Of a stretch of DNA of 64,000 nucleotides, positions 1 through 6,394 are shown one piece after another. The notes beneath the pieces are model-generated. The model was not told where the DNA came from, made no database searches, and saw only the letters and a program-made list of their open reading frames with translations. Source of the stretch: Campylobacter sp. MG1 (lineage in GTDB: Bacteria; Campylobacterota; Campylobacteria; Campylobacterales; Campylobacteraceae); the NCBI RefSeq assembly GCF_026616895.1, contig NZ_JANYME010000001.1:1-64000 (forward strand). Reading direction: 5' to 3'. The translations under genes and the position numbers were made by a program. The number at the start of each line of letters is the position of its first letter. Positions within the stretch are counted from its first letter, which is position 1.

Positions 1-2
1 AT

Positions 3-470
3 TATATTCATTATGCAACTAATCAAGGAATTATGTGCGTAGAATTTCTTAAAGAGAATAAAACAGGAACAATAGACATAGATTTTAGTGATGAAGAGTT
101 AAATAATATAAGTATGGGTTTATATGATAAAAATATCGAAGAAATGTATCATAGTATTAGATATTGTTATATTCCTTTAAAAAATAAAATAAGTATGTGG
201 GATGAACTATTAGACTACAATATGTCTATCGAAGCTTTTTGTAATGTATTAAAAAAGTTCTCAGAAAAAGGCTTAATAGAATTCTTTGACGCACCTGATA
301 AAATTAAAAAAGAGTTATTTTATAGGTCTAAAACTAAAGAAGAGTTATTAAATATAATTAAAAATACCAAAATAGATGTTGGTAAAGTAATATATGATAT
401 TAAAGAAAAAAGAATGCTTAATAAATATAGCCATCCTATACTTTTTTGGCACAAAAAAGAGTATAAATAG
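3..470 (+). CDS. Hypothetical protein, 5' end cut by window edge
   Basis: The reading frame is open to the left edge of the window, so the gene probably begins outside it; the first in-window ATG is at 33, but residues before it (ending NQGI) read naturally into MCVEFLKEN. At least 145 aa, acidic and helical in look, with no signal peptide or membrane segment in the visible part. I do not recognise the family. It lies at the head of an island of small, duplicated accessory genes, and its size and lack of enzyme motifs would suit an immunity-type protein, but that is only context. The real start cannot be fixed here. Confidence 0.6.
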   Translation, partial: YIHYATNQGIMCVEFLKENKTGTIDIDFSDEELNNISMGLYDKNIEEMYHSIRYCYIPLKNKISMWDELLDYNMSIEAFCNVLKKFSEKGLIEFFDAPDKIKKELFYRSKTKEELLNIIKNTKIDVGKVIYDIKEKRMLNKYSHPILFWHKKEYK

Positions 471-592
471 AGTGCAGTAGTGATTAGTAAAAGATGAAAA
501 AATGTTATAAAATAATATAAATTATTTAGCAATCACAATATAATTAAGTTTAGTAGGCAAAAAAAACTTTAAATAATATAGGCAATAAAGTT

Positions 593-808
593 ATGATAAA
601 TAAAGAATACTTTAGTGTTTTAAATTAAAAAGCAACTAGAGATGTTTTAGATAATCTAAAGATTGTTTCTGGGGTTTGGATTACAGAACTTATATGTGGA
701 TATTATATTGAAGGACCTACTGATATAGGGTGGGCTAGTATAGGAGCGGTTTGTTCAAAACTATGTAGCGAAGAAGAGAGTAAATACATTAAATGTAATC
801 AAAAATAA
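593..808 (+). pseudogene. Fragment of unknown gene with in-frame stop
   Basis: ATG at 593 opens a frame that meets TAA at 626-628 after 11 codons, then stays open in the same frame to TAA at 806 (segments such as VLDNLKIVSGVWITEL and GYYIEGPTDIGWASIGAVC). One base change would restore a protein of about 71 aa. The 21 bases at 583-603 around its start recur exactly at 5262-5282, also upstream of a zinc-ribbon membrane gene, so this looks like a decayed member of a duplicated unit. No family recognised. The rest of the 400-base gap 471-870 holds nothing I can support. Confidence 0.45.
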
Positions 809-870
809 CTATAACGATATAATTAATAGTTTTAAAAAATTAAACTATTATATAAATAAGGAATAAAATA

Positions 871-1329
871 ATGAATTTAATTATTTATTTGTTAACTGCT
901 ATTGGTTTTTTTGCAATTATTATTTTTATAATAGTAGATTTTTTTGGTGGCTTTTTAGTATCTATCGGATATTTTATATATGGTTTAGAAGCTTTGCTCG
1001 GCAGGAAAATTGACCACAAACCAGGAAAAGCACCAGTTACAGATTTAGACTTTGGTTATATGTGGCTTATTGCCGGTATATTTTTTATATATGCTAGTGT
1101 TAGCATATTTCGTACTGCTATTAAATTTGAAAGTTATCCCCAGTTTTTGCGTTGTGTAGGTTGTGGTAAATTTTATAACTTTAGTGATGTAAAAGAAAAT
1201 CCTATATGTAAAGCTTGTGGTGAAAAATTAGTAAAAGAAGATGAATACGAAAACGCTATTAATCAAAAAGAAGCAGAAAGACTAAGAGCAGAAAGAATAG
1301 CAAATGGCATAACAAAACTAAAAAATTAA
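871..1329 (+). CDS. Membrane protein with C-terminal zinc-ribbon motif
   Basis: 152 aa. Two hydrophobic segments (about residues 3-35 and 63-80) are followed by a soluble tail holding two CxxC pairs, CVGCGKFYNF and CKACGEKL, about 20 residues apart: a zinc-ribbon or rubredoxin-like knuckle. The last 40 residues are charged and helical (EAERLRAERIANG). The 3' 169 bases are almost identical to those of the gene at 5423, while the N-terminal membrane halves have diverged, so the tail has been duplicated or converted recently. The role is unknown. A ribosome site (AAGGAA) lies before the ATG. Confidence 0.7.
   Translation: MNLIIYLLTAIGFFAIIIFIIVDFFGGFLVSIGYFIYGLEALLGRKIDHKPGKAPVTDLDFGYMWLIAGIFFIYASVSIFRTAIKFESYPQFLRCVGCGKFYNFSDVKENPICKACGEKLVKEDEYENAINQKEAERLRAERIANGITKLKN
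1144..1312 (+). repeat. Zinc-ribbon coding block, copy 1
   Basis: 169 bases that match 5648-5816 with one difference seen (A at 1281 against G at 5785). The block codes for the two CxxC pairs and the charged tail of the membrane proteins at 871 and 5423. Sequence before it is clearly diverged, so the boundary is sharp. Confidence 0.85.
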
Positions 1330-1378
1330 AAAGAAAGGTAAAAAAGAATAGCATGGAAATAAAACAAAGGAAATCCAA

Positions 1379-1852
1379 ATGATTAAAAATATTTTTATTT
1401 TGATAGTATCTATTATTATTTCAATAATAGGTATGATTAGCTTTCCTTTTATTTTTTTAAAATATGATTTAGAAAATTACTGGTTTGAGTATAAATTATT
1501 AGAAGGCGATAAGTATGCACCAAATATAGGTATAGGAAGCAAATATAGCTTTGACAATATGAATTTGTTTATATATTTTAAAGATAACAATAATATCAAT
1601 AATGCTTTAAAATGTAGTCTTAAAATTTATCACCCAGATAACAATAAAATTCTTTATAATTTTAAAAATATAAATTATCTAAATAGTTGTAAAAATTTAG
1701 GTTTTAAAAGCTTAAATTTACCAGATAAAGAATATATAATGGAAATCGAATTTTATGATGAAAATAAAATAAGAAAATATAAGTTTTTATTAAAGCAAAA
1801 GTATAAAAAAAATACAGAATCTTTCTGGGAAGTTTTTATGCATGCTACTTAG
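1379..1852 (+). CDS. Hypothetical membrane-anchored protein
   Basis: 157 aa. An N-terminal hydrophobic helix (about residues 5-30) is followed by a soluble, presumably periplasmic, domain rich in Asn, Lys and Tyr, with short beta-like stretches (SLKIYHP, EYIMEIEFYDENKI). The arrangement, a single anchor plus a small beta domain ending in a strand with alternating charged residues, is like that of the next two genes, and may be a distant relative, but I see no clear sequence identity. An AAAGGAAA ribosome site precedes the ATG. Twelve bases downstream the next gene starts, suggesting one transcript. Function unknown. Confidence 0.6.
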   Translation: MIKNIFILIVSIIISIIGMISFPFIFLKYDLENYWFEYKLLEGDKYAPNIGIGSKYSFDNMNLFIYFKDNNNINNALKCSLKIYHPDNNKILYNFKNINYLNSCKNLGFKSLNLPDKEYIMEIEFYDENKIRKYKFLLKQKYKKNTESFWEVFMHAT

Positions 1853-1863
1853 GGAATTTAAAT

Positions 1864-2352
1864 ATGAAAACAATTATTATATTAAGTTTTAGTCTTGCTT
1901 GTTTTACATATACATTATGGTCATCCTTGGGAGTAGTATATCATTATTTTAAGACCATGGAAGTTGAAGTTTTTGAATTTAGACCTAGCTATATAAGTAG
2001 TGGTTTTGATAAATTAAATATGACTGTGGATTTATATGCTAAGCCGATAGTTAGAGATGATAAAGAAAAACAATATGCAACTTTATATATAAAATCTGAT
2101 TTAATATATGATTTAAAACTAATAGAACCTGATACTAATAAAACAATTATAAGTATTGATGAAATCAGTGCATACTCTAATATAGAAATAGGAAAATTGC
2201 ATTTAAATAAAACAAAATATTTGGCTGAAATTTATGTTAAAAATGAATTTGGCGAAAAAGAAAAATATACTATTATTTTTACGCCAAATATATATGCTAG
2301 ATTTATGAGCAATAAAGAACGAAATTTATTGCAATTTTATAATTATTTTTAG
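1864..2352 (+). CDS. Membrane-anchored hypothetical protein, tandem copy A
   Basis: 162 aa with an N-terminal membrane helix (about residues 4-27) and a soluble domain. From VFEFRP onward (about residue 35) it is nearly identical to the protein encoded at 2364 until FTPNIY, where the two C-termini part. The core contains GFDKLNMTVDLYAKP and SDLIYDLKLIEPDTNKT, with alternating beta strands suggesting a small beta-sandwich outside the membrane. The family is not recognised. It is a tandem duplicate with 11 bases between the copies; variation is limited to the anchor and the last 20 residues. Confidence 0.65.
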   Translation: MKTIIILSFSLACFTYTLWSSLGVVYHYFKTMEVEVFEFRPSYISSGFDKLNMTVDLYAKPIVRDDKEKQYATLYIKSDLIYDLKLIEPDTNKTIISIDEISAYSNIEIGKLHLNKTKYLAEIYVKNEFGEKEKYTIIFTPNIYARFMSNKERNLLQFYNYF

Positions 2353-2363
2353 ATGGTTATTAA

Positions 2364-2918
2364 ATGAAAATATTTAGATTATTATCAATAGAAATTAAAA
2401 AGCAAAAAATAAAAAAAATTGTTGTATTAGGTTTTAGCATTGTGTGTTTTATGTATACTATAGCTTCATCTTATATTATAGTAAAGTATTCTTCGGCTAT
2501 AAGAGATATGAAAGTTTTTGAATTTAGACCAAATTATATAAGTAGTGGTTTTGATAAATTAAATATGACTGTGGATTTATATGCTAAGCCGGTAGTGAGC
2601 TATGATAAAGAAAAGCAATATGCAACTTTATATATAAAATCTGATTTAATATATGATTTAAAACTAATAGAACCTGATACTAATAAAACAATTATAAGTA
2701 TTGATGAAATCAGTGCATATTCTGATATAGGAATAGGAAATTTATATTTAAATAAAACAAAATATTTGGCTGAAATTTATGTTAAAAATGAATTTGGCGA
2801 AAAAGAAAAATATACTATTATTTTTACGCCAAACATATATGTTATACCAACAAGGGATGTTTGGGAAGAACTGATGTATAGTTATTTTTTTAGTTATTAT
2901 TTTTACTTAGTAAAATGA
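2364..2918 (+). CDS. Membrane-anchored hypothetical protein, tandem copy B
   Basis: 184 aa. Compared with copy A it has a longer basic N-terminus (KKQKIKKIV) before its membrane helix and a different C-terminus ending in a hydrophobic stretch (YSYFFSYYFYLVK). The shared core from VFEFRP to FTPNIY is almost identical, so the duplication is recent or the cores are being homogenised. The stop codon TGA at 2916 overlaps the ATG at 2915 of the next, frameshifted gene, pointing to translational coupling in an operon. No function can be assigned. Confidence 0.65.
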   Translation: MKIFRLLSIEIKKQKIKKIVVLGFSIVCFMYTIASSYIIVKYSSAIRDMKVFEFRPNYISSGFDKLNMTVDLYAKPVVSYDKEKQYATLYIKSDLIYDLKLIEPDTNKTIISIDEISAYSDIGIGNLYLNKTKYLAEIYVKNEFGEKEKYTIIFTPNIYVIPTRDVWEELMYSYFFSYYFYLVK

Positions 2919-3461
2919 AAAAAATATAAAATTTTTATATATTTAATCATACTTTTATTTTTTCCTTATTTAGTCTTTGCTAATGATGTTATTATATATA
3001 ATAATGCTTCTAAATCCAATCAACCCCAAATCACACTAGCAACCAAACAAACAATTCTTTCATTAATAACAGGAAATAGTGTAAATATTAACACAAACAA
3101 TAACACCCACCTAAAAGGCTCACTAATAGCAGCTGGAAATTATGATAAAGATGGAAATTTTATAGATAATTCTAATAATAGCTTTGGTTCCGCAGCAAAT
3201 GGAAATACCTTTGGAAGTGTTGTTAAAAGCCTTGGATATACATATAACAATCCCCATACTAAACCAGGCGATGCTGTAGCTTGGACTATAGGTGGAAATA
3301 TTGGTGAAAAAAGTTCATATCTATACAATATAATAACACTTCCGACTATAATTATTACAGGGCCGTTATTATTTACAAAATATTCTCCCCATAGTTCGTA
3401 TGATTGTTATGAATATAATGCTAATTGTGGATTTAATAATAAATTTAAGGATAAAAAATGA
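2915..3461 (+). pseudogene. Secreted protein with haemagglutinin-like stretch, frameshifted at poly-A
   Basis: ATG at 2915 is followed by seven A and reads MKKI then stop. With six A it would read MKKYKIFIYLIILLFF and on through a signal peptide ending VFA-ND, then about 160 further residues to TGA at 3459. The middle (THLKGSLIAAGNYDKDGNFI) resembles the haemagglutinin-repeat segments of FhaB/CdiA-type exoproteins; the end (SYDCYEYNANCG) matches the tail of the small lipoprotein at 4223. The stop overlaps the ATG of the next gene (ATGA). It is either a one-base pseudogene, a slipped phase-variable gene, or a read error. Family assignment is from memory of the repeat, not a search. Confidence 0.5.
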
Positions 3462-4177
3462 GAAAAGTACTATTAATATTAATAACATTATTATTTAGTG
3501 GTTGTATGTCAATATATTTGCCACCACCTTCACTAAAACCAGGAGAGGTAATAACTGAGAAATATATAAGCATTACTGTGCCAGAAAACCCAACCTATAA
3601 GTGGACGATGCCTGATTCTGGTAGCATATGGATCATAATTGGATTAGAATATCCTTTTGCCACACGAGTTAAACGAGCTAGAGGGCATGAAATAATTTTT
3701 GGCTTTTATGACATAAAAATATCCGAATCCTCTAATGCTAGTTTTGAAGATATTAAACAATTTACTAGAGAGGAGATAAGTGAGTTTATAAATCAGCGTA
3801 ACAATTATATGGTAAGGCGTTATTATACTTATGTATCTAACGTAAAATGCATAGCTGAAATAGACAATTGGTTTAGATATTCTATACGTTGCCCTTATTA
3901 TAACACTAAAGGTGATATTAATGCCATTATAATAAAAGCCGGTACATCTGCACCTATTAATTTAAAAAGTAGAGCTAGCTTTAAACCGGATTTAGAGATT
4001 ATGATAAATAGTATAAAAATTCATGATATGGATATTGCCCGTATGAAAAAAGAAAATCGTTGGTTTGATAAAAAATTTAGCATAGATGATGAAAATCGTT
4101 TTGTTACGGAGTGGAGATCTAATCACGATGAATTTTTAAGATTCAAAGGTCTTGTAGATGAAGACTGGTTAAAATAA
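3458..4177 (+). CDS. Putative lipoprotein
   Basis: 239 aa. The N-terminus is a lipoprotein signal: basic MRK, hydrophobic core, then lipobox LFSGC with Cys16 as the predicted lipidated residue. The mature part has no recognised domain but is related to the lipoprotein at 4385: both carry NIAI/ISIT-TVP-like starts, a CPYY motif near two thirds, and a C-terminal segment with DLEIMINSIKIHDMDI against DLKAVLDSLIIYDLDI. It starts inside the stop codon of the frameshifted gene before it. Probably anchored in the inner or outer membrane facing the periplasm; role unknown. Confidence 0.7.
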   Translation: MRKVLLILITLLFSGCMSIYLPPPSLKPGEVITEKYISITVPENPTYKWTMPDSGSIWIIIGLEYPFATRVKRARGHEIIFGFYDIKISESSNASFEDIKQFTREEISEFINQRNNYMVRRYYTYVSNVKCIAEIDNWFRYSIRCPYYNTKGDINAIIIKAGTSAPINLKSRASFKPDLEIMINSIKIHDMDIARMKKENRWFDKKFSIDDENRFVTEWRSNHDEFLRFKGLVDEDWLK

Positions 4178-4222
4178 TCAATTAGTCAATGTAAAAAATC
4201 AAATTTAAATTAAGGATGAAAT

Positions 4223-4342
4223 ATGAAAAAATTATTATTAGTATTGGTAATGTTATTATTGAGTGGTTGTATGGCATTAGATTCACGATATGGTTCGTAT
4301 GATTGTTGGGATTATAATGCTAATTGTGGATATAAAGAATAA
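4223..4342 (+). CDS. Small lipoprotein, 39 aa
   Basis: A short gene beginning MKKLLLVLVMLLLSGC, a textbook lipoprotein signal with the lipobox LSGC and Cys16, followed by only 23 mature residues ending GSYDCWDYNANCGYKE. AAGGA sits about seven bases before the ATG. The same Cys-containing tail (SYDC, two residues, YNANCG) ends the frameshifted secreted protein at 2915, so the motif is a reused module. It lies between the two larger related lipoproteins and is likely co-transcribed with them. In size it resembles lysis or entericidin-type lipoproteins, but no family is claimed. Confidence 0.6.
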   Translation: MKKLLLVLVMLLLSGCMALDSRYGSYDCWDYNANCGYKE

Positions 4343-4384
4343 AAAAGCAAAAAAAAGGTTTATTTATAAAAAAGGAGATATTGT

Positions 4385-5173
4385 ATGTTTATAGTAATGA
4401 GATTTTTAACTTTTTTATTTGTTATTTTTTTATTATCAGGATGTGAAATTTCAAAACAACAACCTGTAATAGAGTACGGGCCAAATACTCAAATAATTAA
4501 TGATAATATTGCTATCACAACACCAAAAAGTTTTCCAGATGAAAAGTGGATAGATGAAAGTGGTATTAACGAAGGTTGGAACGATGAAGGAGATGTTAAA
4601 AAAGATATTTGGATTTCTAGATTTGACGAAAAAGAAAAGATTAGAATTACTCGTTATTTAGGTCCTTTATCATCAATAACTTCTAATAGATTTGCTGCAC
4701 TAGAAAATAAAAAATTACTTAGTGAGTTTTATAGCAAGATTGATATTTTTACTATGCTTGAAAGTTACATTTTCCGCTCAAAAGCCTATTTTAATTACAT
4801 AGCAAATTTGAAATGTATGGTTTTATATGAAGATGAACGCTCCTACGACGATATTTATTATAGAGTTCGTACCGACACTTTTGCGACTTGTCCTTATTAT
4901 GATAAAAATGGGAATCAATCTTTTATTGTAGTAAATGCTAAAAATAGATATGATAAATTTTATGATAGAGAATACACTATGAATAAAGAGTATAGGCAAG
5001 ATTTAAAAGCAGTTTTAGATAGTTTAATCATATATGATTTAGATATAGAAAAATCAAAAAAAGCAGGAATGTATGTTGAAAAACCATACGACATAAATGC
5101 AGAAGATAAGCCACTTGTAGAATGGACAAACCCAGAAAAGTTAGAAAAATGCATACATTTAAATTGCGAATAA
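4385..5173 (+). CDS. Putative lipoprotein, paralogue of the one at 3458
   Basis: 262 aa with signal MFIVMRFLTFLFVIFLLSGC (Cys20 predicted lipidated). An AGGAG site 7 bases before the ATG at 4385 supports this start over the internal ATG at 4400. The mature part shares with the lipoprotein at 3458 the CPYYDKNG/CPYYNTKG segment and the DSLIIYDLDIEKSKKAG/NSIKIHDMDIARMKKEN segment near the C-terminus, and ends in a Cys-containing peptide (CIHLNCE). Overall identity is low but the order of motifs is the same, so the two are old paralogues. Function unknown. Confidence 0.7.
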   Translation: MFIVMRFLTFLFVIFLLSGCEISKQQPVIEYGPNTQIINDNIAITTPKSFPDEKWIDESGINEGWNDEGDVKKDIWISRFDEKEKIRITRYLGPLSSITSNRFAALENKKLLSEFYSKIDIFTMLESYIFRSKAYFNYIANLKCMVLYEDERSYDDIYYRVRTDTFATCPYYDKNGNQSFIVVNAKNRYDKFYDREYTMNKEYRQDLKAVLDSLIIYDLDIEKSKKAGMYVEKPYDINAEDKPLVEWTNPEKLEKCIHLNCE

Positions 5174-5261
5174 GATGTTTTATATATTTAATCATATTTT
5201 TTGTTATTAGTTTAATCTTTATAAATTAAATATTAGGTAAAAAGGCTTTAAGCAATACATA

Positions 5262-5282
5262 CAATAAAGTTATGATAAATAA
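5262..5282 (+). repeat. 21-base repeat before zinc-ribbon gene, copy 2
   Basis: Identical to 583-603. At 583 it surrounds the start of the stop-interrupted gene fragment; here the frame after the ATG at 5273 closes after about 18 codons. Both copies lie upstream of a zinc-ribbon membrane gene, so the whole unit (fragment plus membrane gene) was duplicated and this copy has lost most of the fragment. Confidence 0.6.
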
Positions 5283-5422
5283 TTGCAATTTAGTATTAGA
5301 GTGGTTAGTTTTGTATCAAACAATATATTGAGAATGAATTTATTTAGCAAATAACTGATTTTATTAAATCTAATTGGTAAAAGTATAAAATCTTAAACAA
5401 AAAAATAACATTAAGGAATGAT

Positions 5423-5857
5423 ATGTTTTCTAGAATTTTTAATTTTTTAATTGGCATGATGTTTATTTTTTATGGTATTTTTGCATTAACTTTAAAAAAA
5501 ATAAATACTAAGCCAGGTATGGCACCAATTACAGATTTAAACTTTGGTTATTTATGGCTTATTGCTGGATTTTTGCTTATTGGTTTTGGTGTGGCATTTT
5601 TATACCTTTCTTTTCGTTCTGAAAAAAGAATAAAAAACTATCCACTTTTTTTGCGTTGTGTAGGTTGTGGTAAATTTTATAACTTTAGTGATGTAAAAGA
5701 AAATCCTATATGTAAAGCTTGTGGTGAAAAATTAGTAAAAGAAGATGAATACGAAAACGCTATTAATCAAAAAGAAGCAGAAAGGCTAAGAGCAGAAAGA
5801 ATAGCAAATGGCATAATAAAACCAAAAAAATCAAAAAGAAAGGTAAAAAGAAAATAA
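5423..5857 (+). CDS. Membrane protein with C-terminal zinc-ribbon motif, second copy
   Basis: 144 aa, paralogue of the protein at 871. Two membrane segments (about residues 5-24 and 45-68) flank the conserved TKPGMAPITDLNFGYLWLIAGF; the tail carries CVGCGKFYNF and CKACGEKL and ends in a run of basic residues (KPKKSKRKVKRK) that is longer than in the other copy. The 3' block is almost identical at DNA level to that of the first copy, the membrane half is not. AAGGAA lies before the ATG. Probably an inner-membrane protein with its zinc knuckle in the cytoplasm; function unknown. Confidence 0.7.
   Translation: MFSRIFNFLIGMMFIFYGIFALTLKKINTKPGMAPITDLNFGYLWLIAGFLLIGFGVAFLYLSFRSEKRIKNYPLFLRCVGCGKFYNFSDVKENPICKACGEKLVKEDEYENAINQKEAERLRAERIANGIIKPKKSKRKVKRK
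5648..5816 (+). repeat. Zinc-ribbon coding block, copy 2
   Basis: Partner of 1144-1312, one mismatch in 169 bases seen by eye. The copies are direct repeats 4.5 kb apart and could recombine to delete everything between them. Confidence 0.85.
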
Positions 5858-6394
5858 TATAAAATTAATTTAGTGTAAAAAATATGTTATAAAAATAAAT
5901 ATATTTTAAATAAAAAATGATTATAAAAATAATAAATTAAATTACATGATAAATATGTAATTTTTATTAATATTATTAAAACTAATAATTATAAATTTCA
6001 TTCGGCAAGTTATTATATTTGAAAAACAAGTGTAAAAATAATTTTATAATTAGCAAATTAAATATTTAAAATATTAGTAAATTTATACTATATATTTATA
6101 AGCAATGTGAAATATTATTAATTATTAAAATACTAAAAAAGAAACTTTTTATAAGTTTATTGCTAATAAATATTGATGATATTTTATTTTTTATATTAAT
6201 TTTATTACAAATTCTCTAATTCAAAATACCATAAAATCGTGATTTTTTATATATTATAATTTTTATCTTATGAGATTATAAAAAAAATAATATTTGACTT
6301 ATAATGTAATTTAGAATAATATTTTACTATTAATTTTTTATTTTAAGAAAAAAATAAAGATTAATACCAAAATTCTTATTTAAAGGAGTTTTAT
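5858..6394 (+). other. Long AT-rich intergenic region before mfrA
   Basis: About 540 bases with no open frame of useful length and almost no G or C. It separates the accessory island from the respiratory operon and must hold the mfr promoter and any regulator site. I see no convincing dyad or RNA gene. Confidence 0.5.
6255..6305 (+). promoter_or_regulatory. Candidate sigma-70 -10 boxes for mfrABE
   Basis: Perfect TATAAT hexamers lie at 6255-6260 and 6300-6305, about 135 and 90 bases before the mfrA start, in the T/A-rich setting usual for Campylobacter sigma-70 promoters, which rely on the -10 box more than on a -35. In DNA this AT-rich chance matches are likely, so which is used is open. 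Confidence 0.35.

Noticed and set aside
3140-3328. Minus-strand open frame of 62 codons opposite the frameshifted secreted gene
   Set aside because: It is the complement of the haemagglutinin-like coding stretch, has no ribosome site, and its Pro/Leu-rich composition is that of an antisense shadow.
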